DNA of 64,000 nt from Chondrosia reniformis. Taxonomy: Eukaryota > Porifera > Demospongiae > Chondrillida > Chondrillidae. Of the stretch, positions 1 to 9,043 are shown piece by piece; the first letter of the stretch is position 1, and each line of letters opens with the position of its first letter. The DNA lies in assembly GCA_947172415.1 (NCBI GenBank), contig OX359190.1, positions 1,054,001 to 1,118,000 on the forward strand. Reading direction: 5' to 3'. The notes below the pieces were generated by a model, which saw nothing but the letters and a program-made list of their open reading frames with translations, ran no database searches and had not been told where the DNA came from. The translations under genes and the position numbers were made by a program.

Positions 1-480
1 TCTACACTAACATGACAACCAATATATTTACACAGTGTAAGTGAAGAATTTCAAACATTAGACCAGTCACCCTTCAAATTGTAAGGTGCCACTTTGATAT
101 CATGAAACTAAATTAGGTCACTGAAAAGTCTGTGGGCCTATTTCACTTATTGAATATATCAACCACTAAGGAAAACTATTTAATTAAAAGGTTCTTATTT
201 AATAGGACTTCAGTCCCACCGGCAAGACTTCATTGTTTAGTGCAATAATGTTCCTTTTCTGTTTTTTTCTCTTCATATGAGGATGATTATAAGTACTTGT
301 GGTTTGATTATCACTTGTCATGCAGTGATGGGTTGCATCTAGTCAATTTTGAAATCTAATAATGTATATGAGTAATAAATATTTTCTTTATATGCTATAT
401 TTACATGGATTAAATTAAAAGGATTTCAGTCCACAGGAAAGGGTCCTTTAAGTAAGTTACTTTTTTTCTATTCTTAACTC

Positions 481-616
481 TTTCCTTCAAAAGAGTCATA
501 ATTACTCCCTTCTTCCTCCCCAGTAGGGAGGTTCATCTTGTAGCTGACATGGCTGGCCTTTGCTTCCCCTCTTTCAGTACTATAAGTCAGCTTGTACAAG
601 TACAGCTTCTTCTCAA
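481..616 (-). pseudogene. orphan semaphorin exon (copy of SemaA exon 10998-11152)
   Basis: The minus strand repeats the semaphorin exon that encodes EKKLYLYKLTYS and NLPTGEEG, with the acceptor TGTAG kept at its 5' end. The 3' end and its GTAAGT donor are replaced by unrelated sequence, so the exon cannot splice onward normally. A scrap of the preceding semaphorin exon lies at 932-962. Neighbouring semaphorin exons are absent. The same arrangement recurs downstream of R2 (about 15994-16131) and R4 (about 42815-42950). Confidence 0.7.
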
Positions 617-999
617 CTACAAAACAACAAACATTTATAAAGCGATGAGAAAGCAGTATAGGAAGATGGTTGTAATTTGGTATAGTAGACCAATCTAAAC
701 TGATGAAATGTCACAAAATGTGTCACTTTGTAAACCAGTAGCTCTGACAGTATTCCAATGACACAAAATTCAGAGAATCATTCACACCTCCCTAATGTAT
801 TACATATAGGTACAGTGGATCTCAATAATTCACTGTTTCCAATGTGTTCTCCCAAACTCCACATTTCAACTCATTTTGGTGTAAACAGAGCTTTGAGTGT
901 GAAGGGCAGTTATTGTGACAAGTCAACTTACATTTGTGCGTACTCAGAGCATAGACAATTGTTTAATTCTTTGACTGTGATAGAAGTTCGTAAATGCTT

Positions 1000-1005
1000 T
1001 TTATT
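1000..1005 (-). terminator. candidate polyadenylation signal of R1
   Basis: AATAAA read on the minus strand, about 285 bases after the R1 stop codon. The same hexamer is kept after R2 (16513-16518) and R4 (43334-43339) at similar distances. No transcript evidence is available. Confidence 0.35.
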
Positions 1006-1288
1006 CTTGAATTATCGATGTATACTTTTCCAATTCTCAGACCGTTCCAGTTGATCGAACTTAATGATACAAATTCTATATATACACGCTAACTTTTTGA
1101 GACTGTATAACACTTGCCAACAAACCGTGATCGTGGCAGTTCTTGACAGCGTGCTCAGAATCCTGATCGATTGACAGCCATTTTGTTCCATAAAATTTCC
1201 GAAATGAATAGAATACATATACATGTATATACATAAAATAATGTACAAATTGATAAATGATGTACTAAATAGTACGTAAACTAAAGAG

Positions 1289-4200
1289 TTAATTACAAAG
1301 AAAAACAAGTGAAAGTTGCTTGTCCTCTTGCAGATTCTGTAGAATCTCTTCATGTACCGGATACTTGACAGATGTATCTTGAAGCACTTTACAAAATAGC
1401 CTCAATGTCTCCTCTGTACCAGTACTCAGGAGGTGACGGAGAAAGATTACATTGGATTCTTCTCTGCTCTTTGCTGCTTTGATTTCATCGTACACCTTGT
1501 CTGTAATTAGTGGCTTTCCACCCACTCCCTGGTATAGTTCATTGACTATGTTGCCAATGGCGAGGTCTTTCACAAGGAAAACCCAATGTTTGGTCCGTAA
1601 GGTCTGCTTCCAACTGCCTCCCTCCCCATCACACTCTCCCGAGTTGGCAGATGATGTTGGCTGTCTAACAACTTCAGATCCTCCTGTACAGGTAGACTGG
1701 TCTTTATAGAGAAGGAACTGGTCTCTGTCAAATTTCACTTTACCAGCTACGCTCAACTATACAGAAGATATAAAATCAATAAATTACTTGTGTCCAAATA
1801 ATAACAATAATAACATATTATATAGCGTCGGTAGCAGCAACATTAGAATGTAAAATATACAGTCAATAATTGCTACATTCGTGATAAGGTCTATTTTGTT
1901 GAATACATAATATTATGCAAACTTACATTGGTGTTGCTGTCCTGTTCCTTAGCAACCCAAACCAACTCTCTTGGAGTTAGTCCAGTCATCTTGTTCAGTC
2001 TGGTACACAGACCCTTTCTCTGGTTGCCGACTTCAAATCGCAGAAGATGCAAACTGGATCCCTCACAATTCTGGTGACTGCAAATGACCCCATCCTCTAG
2101 AGTGGCTTTCTCTTCAAGAAACTCTGCACCAAATACTACCTCACTCACGTAACAAATGCGCTCGTACATCTCCCTTCTGATGTGCCTGCAGAGCTCAGAC
2201 AAGGACGGCTCTGTGTTTGGAAAGTCCTCAGGAACCAACAGTTGAAGCTGAATGAGATCTTCCTTTTGGGAAAGAGCAATGTGGGCATTTTCTTGTGTGA
2301 AAATGAACCTTCTACTGTCAGACTGCTTGTGGTAGTATCTCCACTGCTTTCGTCTCAACTGCAATGGCCTTACTTCCTCCTCGTTTAAAACCTGTCTGCC
2401 ACTTGCAATATCCACAGCCAGTCTGTGGAATAGACCAGTTGGTACACAGCTGTATCTCTCATATTCGTCAGATTGGAATGAGAAAGTGAATCCCAAAGTG
2501 GCCACAGATGCTTCAGGTAGGTGGATCTGCCTCTCAGGAAGGACTGCTGGAATGAAGTGGCGTGTCTCATTACCACTCAATTTGGCTGCAATACCAACAT
2601 TTTCTAGGACTTCCAGGAGCCATCTTGTTGGGATGTCAGCATCAATGCCTAGCTGCCGAAACAAGGCCTCAGAAACAGCTTCAGAAATCACACCTTTTTT
2701 AATGAATTTGCATAGCTCAGGACTTGAGGATTTTCTTGGGCCATACTGGACCGATAGTACTTTGGACATTTCCTTGTACAGAAAGGTTGCATCTGTACAG
2801 ATCCACTGCTCTTTGTACTCACTCAGGTCAAAGTACACATAGAACCCAAGGCAATGAAACAGGTTCAGCAGTGCAAGGAACTGTCCATCAGCATCTACAC
2901 CTTGGATGTAGTTGCATTGGATGCAGAACTCTTTCAGTTCTCTGAACTTCCACATCTTCTTTTTCACGCTAGATGTGATTAGTTGCAGGCAGAACCAAAC
3001 TTTGGGAACTTTCAATGTTAATCGATTCTTGGGATCTGAAAGTAGAGAACGAAGAACATTTACAGCTTTACGAGTGTGCTCCATCATCTTGCTGTCTCCC
3101 TGTAGCTGACTGTCCACTACAAAGTAGCTACTAGCACCTTTGTAGGCTTCTGGGGGGAATACCCTGTTGCTCTCATATGGCTTGTTGTCCATTTCTTCTA
3201 GAACCTTCTTATTGTGGTCCAGTAGAGCTCTCTCGGCTTCAGGATCTTTGGGAAGAAGGGAAAGGTGAGTGCCAACAAGGAAAATGCGAAGTTGGGGCTC
3301 ATTAGGCATGTCAAATTCTTCCAACTGGCGCTTGCTCTTCATTGACATTGTGTAGGCAGCTGTAATGGACTCCTTCATCAATTCCCAGGTTGAACGGCTG
3401 TTAGCGCTCGGCACTTCAGTGACTCCATCTTGACAGTAAGCATTAATGTATGGATCTGTCAACCTCTCCGAAGCTTTAAAGACGTGCAAGAAGTTGCAGG
3501 GAAAGTCCAGTAGAAGTGGAATGACATTCTGAAAGGAGGGCTGGCCTCCTGTGTCCAAGAGGTAAATAAACGTGCACTCTTTTTCATCAAATTCTGCTTC
3601 AGTGGAGAGATTGTGCTTCTGCAGGAAGCTGTCCCTGGCTTTCTGTAGCAGCTCCAGTGGGTCTTGTACTGTTAAAGCCTCAGTGGTATCATGGCTAGGA
3701 GGAGGAGGGGTTATGGAAGTGTCGGTTGGTAGCTTGGTCGTCTCACTGGCTATCTCGGTTGTCTTGGCAATATCACCAGCTAAAGTGGTATCATCAGATG
3801 AAGCCTGTGGAAGAGAGACAGGTGGGGTTTCCAGAGTGCTGCCCGGAAAGACCTCCCTTTCCTCCATTTTAATCTTTGAAATAAGCTGCCCTAGCTTTTC
3901 ATCTGTTAAAACTTTCCAGGAAGAACCAACTGCTAAACCTTTAATGAAATCATACTCCTCTTCCTTCCCCTGGCCTTCCTCCTCAAATCCTGTCCTAATA
4001 GTTTGCTCCCCAGCAATGGTGGCCACTTCAGGAGCTTCCAGCACTCCAGTGCTAGTTTTGTCTTTTCTTGCTGTGTTGTGGAGCAGGTAGTGCTTCAGTG
4101 AGGTTTTACCAACACGTGAGCCTCCTGTGAAGATTGCACGACTAATGCTCACTTCAACTGAACCATGTCCTTCTATGGCTTCTTCATACCACTTTGGCCC

Positions 4201-7200
4201 CTGCATGGGATATACCAAGAATAGATATATAGCTATCATAGACAATTGAGATTAAGCATAATATGCATGTGTTTACAATGTAATACACATTGAACACATT
4301 TGAAGTATTGACTATTCTCACCAATAAGTCATTCTATGAATAAGGAGTTTCAATTTTTCATTATCCTAATTCGAGGGTAATCAGTTTATTATTCCTCAAA
4401 CGCCTGCTACAGTTCACATGTGATCAACTAGAAACTACGTACTTTAACGTCCTCTATGGAGTGTCCTAAATGGTGTTTTCTTTATCAGTTCAACCTGTTA
4501 TTCGCTGTATTCAAAGACACCACTTTTACTATCATTTGGAGGTAGACCATTGTCACAGAAATCGGAAGACTTTAATCTAAATTACATCCTTCTGAAGGCT
4601 TTCAGTTATGTAACACAACTTGGCTGTAGCTGTACTATTTGTTAAAACATTTACAGGTTCATAAATACAGATCTTTATCTTACATCACACTCTTATCAAT
4701 AAGAGTAGAATAGGGTCTTGATTAATTAGATAATCCATTGCTACATGTGAATGCTATATAAGTATTGTCATTGCCTAACTTCACATTAATTACTTTTCAA
4801 CAGTTTACCCACAAAGGGACAGTCTGTGTTTATAAACAAACATTCTTTTGACAATTCAGTCAGTAGGTCAATATTATTGGTGATGCTTAGCTTTAGGAAA
4901 ACTAGCAAGAAGCATCTTTAGAGAACAGTCAATTCAGCCAAGTAATACAGTCAATACCCGACATCTCTTCTAAACATTCACTGACACATTCATTTGACTT
5001 CTGTTTACTTACCTTGAACAAGACAAATTGTATAATTTAAAAACGTGGCAACTCTCTTCTTTTTAATAACAGACAAAAATAACGGCGCCCAAAAATTAGA
5101 CTAAGACTAATTGAATACTAAAATAAAATGGCGGACTTCGCCTTGGGACGCTTCCGTGCCTAGCAGTTAACTCTCGTTGTGTTAGAAAATAGTTTATTAA
5201 ACGTGTCTACAACTAACATTTCTGTACTACCAACATCTTATAACTAATCACACGAACGTTCACAGTACAAGAAATTAACATACGTACGTACGTGGTACGC
5301 GATAATAAACAGTTTAACTACAGCGGATAATACTTTGAACGCTTTCCTCTACTTTCTCACTTCAAATGCAAAGAACAAGAAGACTTAACAGTCTTCGTTA
5401 GTGGAAACAAGTTAACACTTAAACTCGTGAGAGCGTTCGTAGAACACACTCGTACGAGAACATTATTAAAGCAACACAAGTCTTGTTAACATTGACACGC
5501 GCTTCGTGTACACTGAGCGCACAAGTTAGGTGACTCTAACGAAGGAAATAAAACCTTCTAATGTTTCTATTTGAAGGAGAAAGTGCATGCGAAGCGCGCA
5601 ACGAATGTTGACAAGACTTGTAATACTTAAATAGTTTACTAACCTTAACTGCAATATCGTACTGTACAGCTCTTGTCTGATATTCTCCTAATAATCCTTC
5701 ACTTCCTCCAAATGTGAGAAATGTAGTTCCGTTGAGGGAAGCCGTACAATTGTTGCGATAAGACGTTTTTTCACTAATTCGTGTCCACTTCTTCTTCTCG
5801 AAAATGAAGATTCCTTTTGGTCCTACTATGACTGGTAGTGTGCTGTATTGTAATAGTGAACTGTCCTCTGGTGCATACTCGAGCTGTTCCCAGTGATGTT
5901 CATCATTTGTTGTGAGTGAAGCCATAAAATTCTTCTTATTCATTCTCCAAAAATATCCACTGATCCAGTGGTAGATGTAAATGTATTCACCACACAATGA
6001 CATGTGGTGTCCTGATAATGGTCGAGGAAGTTTCAGATTCGACTGTATCCATATTCTTTTGTTAATATCCAGGAATTCAATTGTCTCTACTCCTTCGCCA
6101 TCTGCTCCTCTTCCTCCAGAGACAATTATTAAGTCTCCAAATGCAAGAACACCTGGAAAGGCTCGGGCGGTGTGCATTGGAGGATATAGTACTTTCCATT
6201 CTTTGCCTGTCCACGTCACTAGATCGTTTGTAGGAATGCGACGAGTGTCTCTACCTCCTATTAAAGTAAACTGGTTTCCTATGATGGCTGCTCCACTGTC
6301 ATAATGAGGAGGTCGAGGCAGTGTTGACCATTTAGTGTTCTTAATATTGTAAACCTGAACCTGTTCCTCAATGCCACCATAGACGAATACACTTTGGAGA
6401 TGTGTAAGTGCTTTAGCATAGGATGTTCCACTTAAAATTTTGGGGATATTGGTGGAGTTGAGAAAATGACCTCCTCCAGCTCTGAGGAGGTCACTGAGAA
6501 AGATCTAATTGAGATAAGAAACATTTACTGATTGAAGCGTGTCTGCTTGGAAACTCTCTATAAATTAGCACACACGGATATGTAAGTTTTCAGTAGCAGT
6601 TTATTACAAGAAACCTTTGAGTTACAGTCTGTAAATCATGCAGTCTGTTTGTACAAAGTCCAACTTAACAGAATGTAAAGAGTCATTTCAGCGTTTACTG
6701 TCTAATAGTCTATTAAATCTGAACCTCCTCAACGTGCACCAGTTAAACATTCTGCCACTATATGGATGAGCGGCGTACTTCGCTTTCTAAACTGTTCCTT
6801 AGAAGCCTACGAATTTCAAGGTTGCATTTCGCTAGCTAGTTTGAGCGAGGTTTTGCATAACCCAACTGTGTCGCAGTATTCTAAACAAAGAGACTTTGGG
6901 CAAGGGTCTCTGAAAGCTAAAGGTGTGACTGTTAGAGAATTCTCGGGTAATACCACTATTTCAATCTGACGAGTTGGACGCATTTCAAAGACTGAACTAG
7001 TTTCTATTATCCGCTACAAGACCTGACTAGATATTTCCTGCGCTGAATGGTACTATTTGCTGTAACGAGTTTCATATATACTGGCAGAACATGTAGTTTG
7101 CTAAATTAAACTGAACTCATTTTGACCGGTGAAAGGTTAGCGACTGTGAGTCTATATAGTAACGCCCACTTCTACGAGAAACTGAATGAATAAATTAACT

Positions 7201-7218
7201 CACTTTATCTTTGGACAT
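1289..7218 (-). CDS. R1: kelch-Roc-COR-CARD protein, intact copy
   Basis: Four exons keep one frame, all joined in phase 0: 7204-7218 (MSKDK, donor GTGAGT), 5644-6504 (kelch), 1927-4200 (Roc-COR), 1289-1756 (CARD-like), stop TAA at 1289-1291; about 1205 residues. The kelch exon (residues 6-292) has six blades with YGG, IGG and SGG turns. The Roc exon has a P-loop GGSRVGKT at about 318, switch II DTGGQ at about 508 and VGTH at about 601, where the usual guanine-specificity Asp (THxD) is Ser. COR-like helices with NLFHCLGFYVYF and WICTDATFLYKEM follow at about 690-850, then a Cys/His cluster (CSHQNC) near the exon end. The last exon is helical and resembles a CARD. Known: Roco GTPases cycle and dimerise through COR; CARDs recruit by homotypic contact. 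Inferred: a cytosolic sensor, as no signal peptide or membrane segment is seen. The first-exon join is the least certain step. Confidence 0.8.
4201..5643 (-). other. R1 intron 2, conserved between copies, with an AAAATGGCGG motif
   Basis: This 1.4 kb intron separates the kelch and Roc exons. No exon with supported splice sites is seen in it. The kelch-proximal part (about 5030-5640) is nearly identical in R1, R2, R3 and R4, and holds AAAATGGCGG at 5125-5134 plus a run of ACGT palindromes near 5281. Such a motif resembles YY1-type initiator elements of animal promoters, so an internal promoter is possible. R2 carries an extra stretch of about 230 bases in the equivalent intron (about 20090-20320). 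Confidence 0.4.
5644..6504 (-). other. R1 kelch-propeller exon (287 codons)
   Basis: Acceptor CAATTAG ends at 6505 and donor GTTAGT starts at 5643; the exon is open throughout and phase 0 at both ends. It encodes six kelch-like blades, each with a hydrophobic strand, a Gly-Gly or equivalent turn (VFVYGG, FTLIGGRD, IIVSGG, YIYIY, IFIFEK, FLTFGG) and in several blades a Trp (NTKWSTL, KEWKVL, RIWIQS, HHWEQL, KKWTRI). Residues that differ from the other copies sit in the turns: HYD before SGAAIIG, AF before PGVLAFGD, SG before HHMSLCGE, ED before SSLLQYST, RNN before CTASLNGT. No in-frame ATG lies near its 5' end, so translation must start in another exon, which supports the short first exon at 7204-7218. 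Confidence 0.85.
6505..7203 (-). other. R1 intron 1 with an open stretch of unknown status
   Basis: Between the first exon and the kelch exon the minus strand holds a reading frame kept open in R1, R3 and R4. In R1 it runs from about 7013 (after a TGTAG that could be an acceptor) to a TGA near 6827. It begins RIIETSSVFEMRPTRQ and ends LKLASEMQP. No donor that would join it to the kelch exon in frame is seen. It may be an alternative exon ending in a stop, an upstream reading frame, or chance. Confidence 0.25.
7204..7218 (-). other. R1 first coding exon, MSKDK
   Basis: ATG at 7216-7218 is followed by four codons and a GTGAGT donor. R3 and R4 have MSAIDK followed by the same donor at 33000-33017 and 49552-49569. 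The phase (0) matches the kelch exon. It is very short, but the ATG and donor are kept in three copies while the surrounding sequence varies, which is the main support. Confidence 0.5.
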
Positions 7219-7358
7219 GGAGCTAAAAAAACTAAACTGAAAAACTAACTGAACACAACTGAAACTTGTCACTGGAATTTCTATCACAACTGTGATTGCA
7301 ACTGTATAGCAACGCCTATTTGCAGTAATCTCTTTGATCTCAGCGGATGTAGCACTTA

Positions 7359-7368
7359 AAAATGGCGG
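7359..7368 (+). promoter_or_regulatory. AAAATGGCGG motif in the R1 upstream region
   Basis: AAAATGGCGG lies about 140 bases upstream of the R1 start ATG. It is conserved at 33154-33163 (R3) and 49699-49708 (R4). The ATG inside it opens a short plus-strand frame beginning MAVRM in all three copies, so the spot may be either a YY1-like core promoter element or the start of a divergent transcript. Confidence 0.4.
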
Positions 7369-7850
7369 TTCGTATGCACTTCCGGTATTATCTAATCACA
7401 TGGTCCTCCAGTGTTGCTTTGGTTGAAGGATCATAGGGTCTGGTATTGTTTTGTGATGTCTATATACATTCCACAGGATCTTAATGAGGAAGTACTAATC
7501 CAATGAATAACATTATGAGAGCCCTTAAATTGTATTCATTGGTGTCATAATGTTATTCATTTGTTCTCCTTCCCTGCAGGGTGCAAGTGTGGCTGGTGCC
7601 AATAAAAGGATGACACCTACTTCTGTATCACTTGCTATACAGCAACAGTACTAGTGTTGGGTCCACTGGTAAATATGACTGTGATGATAATCTCCCAACT
7701 ATAGGTCAACAAGGACAGATGGTCCAACTGGGAGTAATTGTGTATTTATATGTTTCAAAACTTTGTGGATCACGAGAAAGAGCACACACAAACACACAGA
7801 ACAGTAACCATGGTAACCATGAAATGCTTGTTTTATCTGATGATTAAATA
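7361..7850 (+). pseudogene. possible divergent plus-strand gene remnant
   Basis: A plus-strand frame starts MAVRMHFRYYL with a hydrophobic stretch resembling a signal peptide. In the R4 copy (49701) it runs to VEGSSE and a GTAGGT donor. About 150 bases further on, CCCTGCAG could be an acceptor for a second exon (about 7580 here; 33472, 34115 and 49990 elsewhere). In this copy the first exon meets TAG soon after VEGS, and the second-exon frames differ between copies. The best second-exon frame is at 33472 and reads GASVAGANCKRMT. No family recognised. It could be a decayed gene sharing a promoter with the R genes, or non-coding. Confidence 0.25.
7501..7563. repeat. hairpin with 17-base perfect arms
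   Basis: AATGAATAACATTATGA is followed about 27 bases later by its exact reverse complement TCATAATGTTATTCATT. The same hairpin lies near 33401, 34042 and (partly deleted) 49917, each time just before CCCTGCAGGGTGCAA. It could form a cruciform or a stem in a transcript. Confidence 0.6.
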
Positions 7851-8123
7851 TGGTATTTCCTACCTTTTAATTTGTAAATTCTCTCACAGTATGCATGTTC
7901 TGCATTTCAATCAATTTAAATACATGTATTTTACATTGTACATATAATAGGTTTTTAATGAGTTATGTAACTGGATTGAAAATGTTACGATTAAACACAT
8001 AATATTGTAAACATGAGAAAGAGTACAATTGATACAACATGTATATATAGGTACACATGGCACTAGATACTGTATAATATATACATTTCACATGATGTCA
8101 TTACTATGTATGGAGCGAGACCT

Positions 8124-9043
8124 TTAGCAGTCAAAACTATCAGTTTTAGTCAAACTGGTCTGACTGTGCCCAATGATGAAGGGTTGACCAGAGGTAGTCG
8201 ACCATCTTCTTGACACCTCTGGTTTGGAGGAGGTGCTGCGGATGGTGGAAGGAGTGTTGGAACGTCTCGCATCCTTCTCATTGATGGACCCCAGGACAAA
8301 GTTGAGAGAGCCTTGGGACAGTCTACTGTCTCTTTTAGTTTCCCTGGGGGAAAACCCTTCTGGTGTTGGAGGTAATTGCTGAGACAAATAACTATCACAT
8401 CTCTGATCATGAGGTGATGAATATCTTATATAGTGGGTGGAGCCTTGGGAGAGGGTACTTTCCCTCTTAATATCTCCTACTGGACTAAAAGTAGGGGAGT
8501 TTTGAGACAGATTTGAGAAGGGCTTTTCCCTCCTAATGACTATATCAGGATAGTCTGAAGTTTGAGACATTGGAGCAACTCCCATTTTATAGTTTTTATC
8601 TGGTGACTGTTGAAGGTTGTCCTTAAACTTGTCGTACTCCCAGTTGGTGATGGGTGTCTCAGGAGTCCCACAAGAGCTCTCTGCAAGGTTGAGGTCAGTA
8701 GGGAGGGACACTGCACTATCTGATGAGTTTTGGAGATCTGCCGGTTTCCTCAACAAGCCAGTCTCATTGTCAGTTTTTAGGTTCAAATTTAAGAGTGGAG
8801 GCTTTTCGTCTTTGTTTTCTGTACTCTGGTTACTCCCTTTAACACTAATTGGGGCATTCTCCCCACCGTCATCAAAGGCATTGTTGGGCTTTTGAACACC
8901 ATTTGGAACTGATCCATTTGCAGATTTGTTGTTTCCGTTGGATGAGGAATGGTAGCCAGTGTATGAATCTCCAAAGCCTTGCTTGTCATTTCTGTTTTGT
9001 CTCCATTTGCATATGAAACAGGCAAATATTCCAATTAACACAC
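8124..9043 (-). other. SemaA last exon: membrane helix end and cytoplasmic tail
   Basis: The acceptor TTTTCAAG ends at 9044. The exon starts GVLIGIFACFICKWRQNR, a hydrophobic stretch followed by basic stop-transfer residues. The tail is rich in Ser, Asn and Pro. It has four imperfect repeats of the form S-x-L-S-Q: FSNLSQNS, ESTLSQGS, DSYLSQQL and DSRLSQGS, several preceded by basic residues (KRES, KRDS). There is a PPTPEG segment that could bind SH3 domains. The tail is nearly identical in SemaB and was inherited by the SemaC and SemaD remnants. Confidence 0.85.

Noticed and set aside
758..1054. Plus-strand frame MTQNSENHSHLPNVL, repeated near 16310, 37828 and 43092
   Set aside because: It overlaps semaphorin intron and exon remnants in antisense, has no splice support, and changes freely between copies.
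3572..4090. Plus-strand frame MHSFSSNSASVERL, repeated in R2 and R4
   Set aside because: It is the antisense of the Pro/Thr-rich part of the Roc exon, with no splice or start support.
4201..4245. Hydrophobic leader MSMIAIYLFLVYPMQ in front of the Roc domain, looking like a signal peptide
   Set aside because: It is intron sequence read through the acceptor CATGCAG; the spliced protein continues from the kelch exon at GPKWYEEA. An internal start is considered separately.
8617..8895. Plus-strand frame MSLNLSYSQLVMGV, present in all semaphorin copies
   Set aside because: Antisense of the semaphorin tail exon; conservation follows from the coding strand.
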